Positions 13,461 through 20,481 of a stretch of DNA of 30,482 nucleotides are shown here, one piece after another (the stretch's first letter is position 1; each line of letters starts with the position of its first letter). The notes under the pieces are model-generated. The model made no database searches. It was not told where the DNA came from and saw only the letters and a program-made list of their open reading frames with translations. The DNA comes from Syntrophomonas sp. UBA5314. GTDB taxonomy: Bacteria > Bacillota > Syntrophomonadia > Syntrophomonadales > Syntrophomonadaceae. The translations under genes were made by a program, and so were the position numbers. The stretch is from positions 5,611-36,092 of the forward strand of contig DHRK01000023.1 of the NCBI GenBank assembly GCA_002410325.1, written 5' to 3'.

Positions 13461-16400
13461 ATGTTTTTAAGCGACTTGAGCCTGAAGCGCCCGGTATTGG
13501 CGGTGGTTACCATTCTGGCCCTGGTGGCGGCCGGGGTGGTAAGTTTCCTCAATCTCAACATCAACGACTGGCCGGATATTGAATTTCCCTACGTATCGGT
13601 CACTATAATCCATGCCGGAGCCTCCCCCGAGCAGATGGAAAGCGATGTGGCGGTAAAACTGGAAGAGGCTATGGGACAGGTGTCAGGGGTCAAGCACGTT
13701 TACGCCCGGGCCAGTGAAGGGGTGGCTACGGTATGGGCGGAGTTTACTCTGGAGACCAATCCCCAGGTAGCCACCCAGGATGTTCGTGACAAATTGGGCC
13801 GCATCAGAGGTGAATTGCCGGAAGGCATTGAGGAACCGATCATCGCCCGCTTTGAACCTTCCGCCCGGCCGATCATGACCCTGGCCGTTACCGGGGACCG
13901 TTCGGTTCGAGAAATGAGCATTCCGGTTGACGACCTGCTGAAAAAGAGGCTGGAAGCGGTACCCGGGGTAGGCGCCGTAAACATAATCGGCAGCGAAGAG
14001 CGGGAGGTGCAAATTCTTCTCGATAAACAGCGTTTGAGCGCGCTGTCATTAAGCCCCTATGAAGTGGTGGCCAGCCTGAAGGGCGAAAACCTGGAAATAC
14101 CGGCGGGAAGTCTGCAAACCGCTGAAAACAAGATATCTCTGCGCACGGCCGGAAAGCTGAGCCGGATTGATGAGTACCTGCAGCTGCCGGTGGCCCGGAG
14201 GAACGGGGTGCAGCTGTATGTAAAGGACGTGGCCACGGTAGTTGACGGGATAAAAGACCGGGACAGCATGGCCCGCTACCAGGGGAAGCCGGCCATCGGC
14301 GTAGAGATCATAAAACAGTCGGGAAGCAATACGGTTGAGGTGGCCGAACAAATAAAGGCCGCCCTGGAAGAGCTCAAAGGTGAAATGCCGGCGGGGGTAA
14401 GCGTTGAAGTGGTGCGTGACAATTCCGCCAATATTCGCAGTTCAGTCAATGATGTACTGCGTACCCTGATAGAGGGCAGCCTGCTGGCGGTTTTGACCGT
14501 ATTCCTGTTCCTGCGCAACACCAGAAGCACCCTCATCAGCGGTCTGGCCATTCCCACTTCGATCATAGTCACCTTTTCCGCCATGAAAATAATGGGCTTT
14601 ACCCTGAATAACATGTCCCTTATCGCCCTTTCTCTGTCCGTCGGACTGCTCATTGACGATGCCATAGTAGTAATCGAAAATATCATCCGCCATTTGCACA
14701 TGGGTAAAACCCCTATGCAGGCAGCCCGGGAAGCCACCGGCGAAATAGGCCTGGCGGTAATGGCCACCACCTTTACGGTAGTGGCGGTTTTCATCCCGGT
14801 GGGAATGATGACCGGGGAAGTCGGGCAGTTCTTTAAGCAATTCGGCATCACGGTTGCCTTTAGTGTGGTGGTGTCCCTCCTGGTTTCCTTCACCCTTACC
14901 CCGGTTTTGGCTTCTAAATATTTGACCGGCAGTGAGTTGCAGAGCGGACCGGTGGGGAGATTCCTGAACTGGTTCAACCGGGGCTTTGACCGATTTACCG
15001 GCCTGTACTTAAGCGTGCTGGACCGGGCTCTGGCCCACCGGGGCAAAACCCTGGGCATAGCGCTGGGGCTTTTTGCGGCCAGTATGGCGGTAGTGCCTTT
15101 CATGGGCACGAGCTTTGTGCCGACCGGTGATCTGGGCGAAGTGAGCATGATCGGGGAGCTGGATTCCGGTCTTACCCTGGAAGGCGCAACCGGGGTGTCC
15201 CAGCAGGTGGAAAAGGTGCTGGCCGAATACCCGGAAGTCGTAAAAGTATATTCGACTATCAATGAAGAGCAGATTGAATTCTTTGTAAAAACCGTGGACA
15301 AGAGCGACCGCAGCCAAACTATCAAAGAACTGATGGCCGATATAAGGCAGCGGCTCCAGACGGTGCCGGGCATAAGAATTTCAATGCTGTATAACAATGG
15401 CATTATCGAAGAGAAAGAATGGGAATACCGCGTGCAGGGCGATGACCTGGACCTTATACGGACCTATTCGGAACAGGCGGAGCGGATTTTGGAAAGCATT
15501 CCGGGGACGGTGGATCTGGCCTCCAGCAGCAAACCGGGCAAGCCGGAATTAAGCCTGGCCATCAAGCATCAGGAAGCGGCCGACCTCGGGATAAGCACCG
15601 CCCAGATTGCCCAGACCATGAATATTTTGTTTACCGGCAGCGTGGTGGGTCGTTTCAATGAGGGAGAGGACAGCTTTGACGTCCGGGTGCGCTTGCCTGA
15701 GGAGCAGCGCCATGATCTCAAGGACTTGAATAACCTATTCCTGACCAGTGCCTATGAAGTGGGCTCTACCGGGTATCAGCCTCAAATAGCCTTGAGCCAG
15801 GTGACTGAACCGGTCTTTTCCACCACCCCGGGAGTTATCACCCGTTCGGACCGGTCCCGGGAAATCGTTCTGTCCGGCAACGTAAACGGCATTTCCCTGG
15901 GTGAGTTAAACGAGCGGTTTTTCGACCGGGTTGATAAAGAGATAGAGCTGCCCCAGGGTTATCGAATTTATGCCGGAGGCGATTCCGAGCGCATGGCGGA
16001 CACCTTTGATTCAATGAGCCTGGCCCTGATCATGGGCATACTGTTTATCTTTTTGATCCTGGCCGCCCAGTTTGAGAGCTACCTGGAACCGCTGGCGATA
16101 ATGCTGGCCCTGCCCATGGCGGCTATTGGAGCTATTCTGGGGCTGCTGATCGCCGGGCAGAACCTGAACCTGGTATCCATGATCGGCATTATAATGCTCA
16201 TGGGCCTGGTAACCAAGAACGCCATTCTATTAATCGATTTTACCAAAAAGGCCCGGGCTTCAGGTCTGAGCCGGGAAGAAGCCCTGCGCCAGGCGGCCAG
16301 TATTCGTTTGCGGCCCATACTGATGACTTCCACGGCCATGATCTGCGGTATGATACCCTTGGTCTTAGCGCTGGGGCTGGGCTCGGAACAGAGGGCACCG

Positions 16401-16541
16401 ATGGCCGACGCGGCCGTGGGCGGGCTGATCACTTCAACCATATTGACCCTGGTGGTAGTACCGGTGATCTACAGCCTGCTGGATGATCTGAGAAATAAGT
16501 TTGGCAGAAGAAAAGAGGGCCAAGTAGAGGCCGACATGTAG
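13461..16541 (+). CDS. RND family multidrug efflux transporter (AcrB-like)
   Basis: A 1026-residue proton-driven inner-membrane pump, the usual length for the hydrophobe/amphiphile efflux branch. Helix 1 is KRPVLAVVTILALVAAGVVSF, followed by a large porter loop (PDIEFPYVSVTIIHAGASPEQMESDV). Helix 4 carries GLLIDDAIVVIENIIRH with the proton-relay pair Asp399-Asp400, and helix 10 carries MGLVTKNAILLIDF with Lys919, equivalent to AcrB Asp407/408 and Lys940. The second porter loop and the helix 11-12 segment ending in VVVPVIYSLLDDL are intact. No outer-membrane factor gene follows; instead an intergenic repeat does. The substrates are unknown. It is in one operon with the TetR and adaptor genes. 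Confidence 0.96.
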   Translation: MFLSDLSLKRPVLAVVTILALVAAGVVSFLNLNINDWPDIEFPYVSVTIIHAGASPEQMESDVAVKLEEAMGQVSGVKHVYARASEGVATVWAEFTLETNPQVATQDVRDKLGRIRGELPEGIEEPIIARFEPSARPIMTLAVTGDRSVREMSIPVDDLLKKRLEAVPGVGAVNIIGSEEREVQILLDKQRLSALSLSPYEVVASLKGENLEIPAGSLQTAENKISLRTAGKLSRIDEYLQLPVARRNGVQLYVKDVATVVDGIKDRDSMARYQGKPAIGVEIIKQSGSNTVEVAEQIKAALEELKGEMPAGVSVEVVRDNSANIRSSVNDVLRTLIEGSLLAVLTVFLFLRNTRSTLISGLAIPTSIIVTFSAMKIMGFTLNNMSLIALSLSVGLLIDDAIVVIENIIRHLHMGKTPMQAAREATGEIGLAVMATTFTVVAVFIPVGMMTGEVGQFFKQFGITVAFSVVVSLLVSFTLTPVLASKYLTGSELQSGPVGRFLNWFNRGFDRFTGLYLSVLDRALAHRGKTLGIALGLFAASMAVVPFMGTSFVPTGDLGEVSMIGELDSGLTLEGATGVSQQVEKVLAEYPEVVKVYSTINEEQIEFFVKTVDKSDRSQTIKELMADIRQRLQTVPGIRISMLYNNGIIEEKEWEYRVQGDDLDLIRTYSEQAERILESIPGTVDLASSSKPGKPELSLAIKHQEAADLGISTAQIAQTMNILFTGSVVGRFNEGEDSFDVRVRLPEEQRHDLKDLNNLFLTSAYEVGSTGYQPQIALSQVTEPVFSTTPGVITRSDRSREIVLSGNVNGISLGELNERFFDRVDKEIELPQGYRIYAGGDSERMADTFDSMSLALIMGILFIFLILAAQFESYLEPLAIMLALPMAAIGAILGLLIAGQNLNLVSMIGIIMLMGLVTKNAILLIDFTKKARASGLSREEALRQAASIRLRPILMTSTAMICGMIPLVLALGLGSEQRAPMADAAVGGLITSTILTLVVVPVIYSLLDDLRNKFGRRKEGQVEADM

Positions 16542-16653
16542 GCCGGGCCACCGACGAAAGCGATCTCTGCGTCATTGCCAAAGCCCGCTCCGTCAACGTA
16601 CTCCGGTACGCCTCGGTCGCGGACTTTCCCAATTCCTTGACCTCGCTTCCGTC
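16542..16653 (+). repeat. intergenic hairpin repeat, copy B
   Basis: It begins with GCCGGGCCACC, then the outer arm GACGAAAGCGA (16553-16563), which pairs with TCGCTTCCGTC (16643-16653) with one mismatch. Inner arms are TTGCCAAAGCCCGC and GCGGACTTTCCCAA. The tip is CGTCAACGTAC-TCCG-GTACGCCTCGGTCGC, with CGTAC at 16597-16601 and GTACG at 16606-16610. It directly follows the RND gene in forward orientation. The tail (GGATTACTCAGTTGCC) recurs after copy C. Confidence 0.85.
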
Positions 16654-16710
16654 GCCCGTCCCGGCGATGTTGGATTACTCAGTTGCCTGGAATGACCTGG
16701 AGTAAGGCAG

Positions 16711-16950
16711 CCGGGCCACCGACGAAAGCGAATCGCGGCTCCTTGGTCCTGCCATCGGCAGCTCTTTGGCATCCTGCCACCGCTGCACTAGTTCGTCCAT
16801 GAACGTCGCCGCACTAGCCCGTCCATGGGCGTCGTCTGCGTCATTGCCAAAGCCCGCTCCGTCAACGTACTTATGTACGCCTCGGTCGCAGGCTTTCCCA
16901 ATTTCTTGACCTCGCTTCCGTCATCTTGGCGAGCTTGGATTACTCGGTTG
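16711..16950 (+). repeat. intergenic hairpin repeat, copy C (with 101-base internal insertion)
   Basis: It starts with the same 22 bases as copy B (GCCGGGCCACCGACGAAAGCGA) and ends with TCGCTTCCGTC (16912-16922), then GGATTACTCGGTTG. Its core (CGTAC 16866-16870, loop TTAT, GTACG 16875-16879) and inner arms match copy B. Between the left outer arm and TCTGCGTCATTGCC it carries about 101 extra bases. These contain two tandem copies of a GCACTAGnnCGTCCATGnnCGTCG module and the GAATCGCGGCTCC block that is also at copy A. Confidence 0.85.
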
Positions 16951-16975
16951 AGTACCTGACTTGGAAGCCCCAATC

Positions 16976-17671
16976 TTATAAATACAGGTCTATATTTTTA
17001 GATACCGTTTTATTTTGTGGATGCTTAACTGGCGTTTGGTTCTGGTTGTCGGTATTATTTTTATCTGCTTCGAATGCCGCTTCTTCGTTGTCAGCCTTCT
17101 CTGACTGGTTCTGTTCGGAAGCCCAATCATTAATTCGCTCATTCATTTCAGAGTTCTTTTCAGCGATTTTTCGGTTCAAGTCCGATTGCTTTTCTTTAAG
17201 GTCTTCCAGTTTTTCACGTTTTTTGTCAACGGCGGCGGCTGAACCCCCTCGGGACTGATCTAAAGCTATTTCGCTAGCCAATACCCGGGCCTCTCCCTTG
17301 AGAGTATTTTTTATACTGTGCATGGTTCTCATTTGATCGTAAGAGCTGCTGAGCTGGAGGAGAGTACGGTCAGCAGTGAACTGCCCGTTAGCGGTTGGGG
17401 ACGGGTCTTCAGAAGAAACCGGAGCCGTGACTTCCTTGGGCCGCATTTTATCAAGTTTTTTCTGTTGAATCGTTGCATCAATCTGTTGTATCTGGTCCTG
17501 GAGAACTTTGATCCGGTCTTGTTTGCTTTTGGCGTCCAAATTGCTTTCCTTGACTTTTTCGATCTGCTCCTGCAGCCTGCCTTTATTTTTCTCAAGAGCG
17601 TTAATTTCACTGTCTTCGCTGGATTTTAAACCGTTGTAGGGCAGAGTTGATCCGATAGCGGCGATTTGCAT
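16976..17671 (-). CDS. coiled-coil protein, FlxA-like
   Basis: A 231-residue hydrophilic protein rich in Glu, Lys, Gln and Asp. The segment from about residue 22 to 75 (INALEKNKGRLQEQIEKV, KQDRIKVLQDQIQQIDATIQQ) has the heptad pattern and spacing of FlxA-like coiled coils, and a second coil is seen near residues 145-190 (KKREKLEDLKEKQSDLNRK). The C-terminal 40 residues are polar and probably disordered. There is no signal peptide or membrane segment. FlxA-like proteins have no agreed function; no flagellar genes are nearby. I use ATG 17671, since the GTG three codons upstream has poor ribosome-site spacing. It sits between repeat clusters on both sides. Confidence 0.65.
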   Translation of the reverse strand: MQIAAIGSTLPYNGLKSSEDSEINALEKNKGRLQEQIEKVKESNLDAKSKQDRIKVLQDQIQQIDATIQQKKLDKMRPKEVTAPVSSEDPSPTANGQFTADRTLLQLSSSYDQMRTMHSIKNTLKGEARVLASEIALDQSRGGSAAAVDKKREKLEDLKEKQSDLNRKIAEKNSEMNERINDWASEQNQSEKADNEEAAFEADKNNTDNQNQTPVKHPQNKTVSKNIDLYL

Positions 17672-17788
17672 AATATACACCAGCTTCCATGATTGTTAAT
17701 TAATGTATCGGATTTTTAGATCAGAGGCTTTAATCCGGGAAGAGCATCTAAAAAAGCATGAACCATACCCTGAACCGGTACGGCAAAG

Positions 17789-17891
17789 AGAGAAGTCAAT
17801 GGCTCTGTGGCTTCTCTTCTTCGCTATGCGGAGCGAAACAGGCTGCGAGTCCAACCTCGCAGCCTCAGCTTGTTGACAAAGTCGACAAGCT
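17789..17891 (-). repeat. array of four consecutive hairpins
   Basis: Four hairpins follow each other: AGAGAAG/CTTCTCT (17789-17817), TTCGCT/AGCGAA (17820-17837), AGGCTGCGAG/CTCGCAGCCT (17840-17865, loop TCCAAC) and AGCTTGTTGAC/GTCGACAAGCT (17867-17891, one mismatch). The third recurs almost exactly at 18016-18041 with the same loop, and the two copies bracket repeat D. The single difference in the second copy is a G-U wobble only on the minus strand, which is the strand of the flanking genes. Confidence 0.6.
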
Positions 17892-17893
17892 GC

Positions 17894-18013
17894 CAGAGCG
17901 AGCGACGGAAGCGAAGAGCAAGGCGCGAAATAGGCCCGCGATTGAGGCGTACCTGAGTACGTTGATTGAGCGGGCCTATTGAGCAACGCAGCTATTCGCT
18001 TTTGTCGACGGTC
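17894..18013 (-). repeat. intergenic hairpin repeat, copy D (reverse orientation)
   Basis: Inner arms AATAGGCCCGC (17929-17939) and GCGGGCCTATT (17970-17980) are perfectly complementary. The tip on the minus strand reads TCAACGTAC-TCAG-GTACGCCTCAATCGC (CGTAC/GTACG at 17948-17961). Outer arms CGACGGAAGCGAA and TTCGCTTTTGTCG also pair with wobbles. Relative to copies A-C the element is inverted, and so are the flanking genes. The remaining gap to 18136 holds no gene. Confidence 0.85.
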
Positions 18014-18136
18014 TGAGGCTGCGAGTCCAACCTCACAGCCTGTTTTACAGTAAAGAAGTCTCTTACTTCCCGGGCAAATTATACAGCACCTGGATTTTCC
18101 CGCTCTGGTAGCCGTGCCGGGCGGTGCGTTTTATCC

Positions 18137-19438
18137 TTAGTGCGGGCCGTTTACCGTGATTGAAAACGGTATTGCCACCGAATTGCCATCTCCGTCCGTC
18201 ACCAGGACATCCACTTGGAAATACTGGATATCACCGGGTTGGACAGTCCCCGCTGGCGGTGCAACGGTAAGCGTGTCGCCCGAATCGCCCGAAAGGGTGA
18301 CCCAGCTCGGAGAGCTCTGAAGGAAAAAGGTATATGGCCCCGGGCCATCGCCATATATGGCAAGCGGTACAGTATTCGTATCTCCGTCATCGATGGCGCA
18401 CGATGCCGGCTCCATCCCAATCACGTATACCGTTACGGTTTTGGTCGTTGTGCCGGCCGTATTGGTCGCTTCGAGCGTGACGGAATAGGTGCCGGTGGCG
18501 AAGTTTGCCGGGATGGACAGGGTCGTGCCGGAGAAGGTGGCGATGCTTATATCCGAAGAACTGATGACGCAGGTCGGAGCCGGGTAGCCGCCGATGGTAT
18601 ATTCCCTGGTGGTGCCGCTGCTGCTGCTAAGTATGGTATCCGGTCCGGTAATGGCCGGCGCGCTCTCCGCCGGACTCACGACGACGGTGATGGTTTTGGT
18701 CGCTGTGCCAAGCCTATTGGTTGCTTCGAGCGTGACGTAATAGGTGCCGGCGCCGAGGCCTGCCGGGATGGACAGGGTCGTGCCTGAAAAGGTGGCATTG
18801 GCCGTGTTGGCATGGGAAAAACTGATGACGCAGGTCGGAGCCGGGTAGCCGCCGATGGTATAGACCTGATAGACAGTACTGGCAATCGACTCCAGATTTA
18901 TGGTATCCGGTCCGGTAATGGCCGGCGCACTATTCAGGGTATCGGGCGGGGAATCCCCGTCCGAAGCGGGGCCTCCCCCGGAACCGGGGCTTCCCCCGCT
19001 TAACTGCTCCAGCGCCCCTTGAATGGTGCCCAAGACGCCGGGCGGCTGCTGCCCGGGTGTGGCGGGACCCTGAGGCGACACGGGCGGAGGAGGCACCGGC
19101 GCGTTATTCTGGATCTCCTGCGCGCGCCCTTGTATCCAGTCTGCCTGCGAGCCGAATCCCTGCTGCTGGCTCGGCGACAAAGGCGCGGGAGGAGAAGGAG
19201 GCTGTACCGATGGCGGAACCGTGCTGGTCTGGCCTACGCCAAGCGATACGGTCTGCCCGCCGGAAGTGACCTCAGCATGGCCGCTCAATACGGCAGTGCT
19301 GCTTCCTGAAGCGGAGCCCGATACGAGATTGGACCAAAAGGTTCCCCAGATCCCCACGACGCCTGCCGGCATTTCTATGGTCACCCGTTCACGTTCGGAA
19401 AACGGATACAGCCACCAGGCCGGGGTTTCTTCCGTCAA
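18137..19438 (-). CDS. FecR C-terminal / proline-rich / Ig-like part of the disrupted surface protein
   Basis: The first residues (EETPAWW to GVVGIWGTFWSNLVSG and TVSLGVGQTSTV) complete the FecR domain. A linker rich in Pro, Gly and Gln follows (about residues 75-165). Two tandem Ig-like (He_PIG-type) repeats share APAITGPDT, YTIGGYPAPTCVIS, ATFSGTTLSIPA and VTLEATN, with a period near 89 residues. A last beta-rich domain ends in IPFSITVNGPH. The frame has no ribosome site at its first start, so expression without readthrough is doubtful. The cysteine in each PAPTCVIS is unusual for secreted Bacillota repeats. Confidence 0.6.
   Translation of the reverse strand: MTEETPAWWLYPFSERERVTIEMPAGVVGIWGTFWSNLVSGSASGSSTAVLSGHAEVTSGGQTVSLGVGQTSTVPPSVQPPSPPAPLSPSQQQGFGSQADWIQGRAQEIQNNAPVPPPPVSPQGPATPGQQPPGVLGTIQGALEQLSGGSPGSGGGPASDGDSPPDTLNSAPAITGPDTINLESIASTVYQVYTIGGYPAPTCVISFSHANTANATFSGTTLSIPAGLGAGTYYVTLEATNRLGTATKTITVVVSPAESAPAITGPDTILSSSSGTTREYTIGGYPAPTCVISSSDISIATFSGTTLSIPANFATGTYSVTLEATNTAGTTTKTVTVYVIGMEPASCAIDDGDTNTVPLAIYGDGPGPYTFFLQSSPSWVTLSGDSGDTLTVAPPAGTVQPGDIQYFQVDVLVTDGDGNSVAIPFSITVNGPH
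18400..18931 (-). repeat. tandem DNA repeat encoding the two Ig-like domains
   Basis: The block TGGTATCCGGTCCGGTAATGG occurs at 18634 and again at 18901, a 267-base period (89 codons). Matching blocks such as GATGACGCAGGTCGGAGCC and GCCGGGATGGACAGGGTCG occur once per unit. The units are close enough at DNA level to suggest recent duplication or gene conversion. Confidence 0.75.
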
Positions 19439-19444
19439 AACAGG

Positions 19445-19828
19445 CTAGCGCCCGGACGCTTTGGAGCCCTCGTTGCGGTTGGCCAGGGCGCCGAAGATTT
19501 GGCCCTGGTTCAGCTTGATTGCCAGCTTTTCGATCGCTACCGCCGGAGTCCCGTCTTTACGCATATAGCGGAAACCGTCCGCCCTGACGATGCTGATTTC
19601 CGTGCCGGGCTCCATGAGGATGCCGCTGCCGTCGTCAAAGGAGATTCCGGCCCGGCTCTGACCGTCGGTCGTGATAATCATGCCGGCGCCGACGGTTGTT
19701 TCGGTATTTACCGAACGGGAGCCTCCGTTCTTTCCGGCAATGGCCACCTGTCCCTTTGTAACGGTCAGCTTGCCGGTAAGCTCGGCTTCGCGCAGATCCG
19801 GGCCCAAGGTGAAAAAACGGCCAGGCAT
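19445..19828 (-). CDS. FecR-domain fragment of the disrupted surface protein
   Basis: Encodes LTVTKGQVAIAGKNGG, TTVGAGMIITTDGQSRAGISFDDGSGILMEPGTEISI and AIKLNQGQIFGALANRN, the pattern of FecR-type beta domains, here in an extracellular SLH context rather than in iron-siderophore sensing. The apparent start (ATG 19828) has no ribosome site and lies inside the preceding frame, so this is not an independent gene. It is in the same reading frame as the next fragment, from which it is separated only by the amber codon at 19445-19447 and a few bases. Confidence 0.55.
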   Translation of the reverse strand: MPGRFFTLGPDLREAELTGKLTVTKGQVAIAGKNGGSRSVNTETTVGAGMIITTDGQSRAGISFDDGSGILMEPGTEISIVRADGFRYMRKDGTPAVAIEKLAIKLNQGQIFGALANRNEGSKASGR

Positions 19829-20445
19829 CGCGCGAATTCACCGCGGTTGAAAGCCGCATCGGGGTTGAAACGCTGATCGGGGGACAAGGCCACCAGATCC
19901 GCTTCCACTGCTGTGACCGCCTGCCTGTATGCCCAATGGCCGCCTTCCATATCGGCGATGGTGATGGTCCCGCCGGAAAGCGCACCGCCGGAGAACCGGA
20001 GCAGCAAGGCGGCCGCCTCGGCTCTGGTAATGGTTCCCTCCGGTCTGAATGCGCCGTCGGGATACCCTTTGAGAAGTCCCGCTTGGGATGCTGTTTCTAT
20101 GTAAGAATAGGCCCAATGTTCAGCCGGTACGTCGCTAAACGTCGGATTGCCGCCCGAAACCAGCGGAAGCTTTTTGGCCAGGACGGCCACCGTTGCCGCT
20201 TCCGCCCTGGTCAATACTTGCGCTGAGCGAAACGTCCCGTCGGGCAAGCCGTTCATAATCCCCTGGCACGCCAGATAACGGACATACGGGTAAAGCTCGT
20301 CTGTCTCGGGCAGATCGCCAAAAACCGGCTTATCCGTTGGGGCCGCAGTTTCTCCGGCGGCCTTCGCCGTCACGGGCAACAGCATAAACACCATCACCGT
20401 CGCAAGCAAAAGCGCCAGAAATTTCTCCCCGGTTCTCATTTTCAT
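19765..20445 (-). CDS. SLH-domain N-terminal part of the disrupted surface protein
   Basis: Begins with a signal peptide (KFLALLLATVMVFMLLPVTAKA, probable cleavage near residue 30). Three S-layer homology domains follow, recognised by FGDLPETDELYPYVRYLACQGIM, FSDVPAEHWAYSYIETASQAGLLKGYPDG with ITRAEAAALLLRF, and ADMEGGHWAYRQAV with FNRGEFARCLA. SLH triplets anchor proteins to pyruvylated secondary cell-wall polymers. The frame leaves homology after CLAVF at the A6/T6 tract and runs 18 further residues to a stop. If translated alone it would give a secreted, wall-anchored protein lacking its functional domains. ATG 20445 has GGCGGAAG upstream. Confidence 0.7.
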   Translation of the reverse strand: MKMRTGEKFLALLLATVMVFMLLPVTAKAAGETAAPTDKPVFGDLPETDELYPYVRYLACQGIMNGLPDGTFRSAQVLTRAEAATVAVLAKKLPLVSGGNPTFSDVPAEHWAYSYIETASQAGLLKGYPDGAFRPEGTITRAEAAALLLRFSGGALSGGTITIADMEGGHWAYRQAVTAVEADLVALSPDQRFNPDAAFNRGEFARCLAVFSPWARICAKPSLPAS

Positions 20446-20481
20446 TGATATCTTCCGCCTATTCTTGTGCGGATGGCCTTT

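Larger units (their letters stand above)
18137..20445 (-). pseudogene. disrupted SLH-FecR-Ig-like surface protein gene (frameshift plus in-frame amber)
   Basis: Three adjacent minus-strand frames read as one protein of about 770 residues: signal peptide, three SLH domains, a FecR domain, a proline-rich linker, two Ig-like repeats and a C-terminal domain. The first break is at A6 on the plus strand (19812-19817, T6 in the message). Adding one T gives CLAVFFTLGPDLREAELTG, which joins the SLH and FecR parts smoothly. The second is a TAG at 19447-19445, in frame with both sides, giving SGR-stop-PVLTEETPAWW; a CAG-to-TAG change would explain it. Either the gene is decaying, the homopolymer is a phase switch, or the sequence has errors. 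The parts are described separately. Confidence 0.7.

Noticed and set aside
12077..15403. Long minus-strand open frames at 12077-13225 (382 codons) and 14276-15403 (375 codons)
   Set aside because: They lie antisense to the intact adaptor and RND genes, lack ribosome sites and have low-complexity, non-family translations.
16429..16973. Short minus-strand frames at 16429-16632 and 16788-16973 encoding TEAY-STLTERALAMTQ peptides
   Set aside because: They are translations of the hairpin repeat copies B and C; the similarity comes from the repeat DNA, not from a protein family. The frame at 17758-17982 (EAYLSTLIERAY) is the same artefact in copy D.
9365..18041. CRISPR-like array from the repeated elements
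   Set aside because: Copies are few, irregularly spaced, over 50 bases long and palindromic at several levels, with no unique spacers or cas genes.
18215..19309. Plus-strand frames of 60-190 codons across the surface-protein gene
   Set aside because: They are shadows produced by the GC-rich, repetitive Ig-like and proline-rich coding sequence on the other strand.
19445..19447. Amber codon read as pyrrolysine in the SLH-FecR gene
   Set aside because: A single CAG-to-TAG change beside a frameshift in the same gene is simpler, and no pyl gene is in the window.
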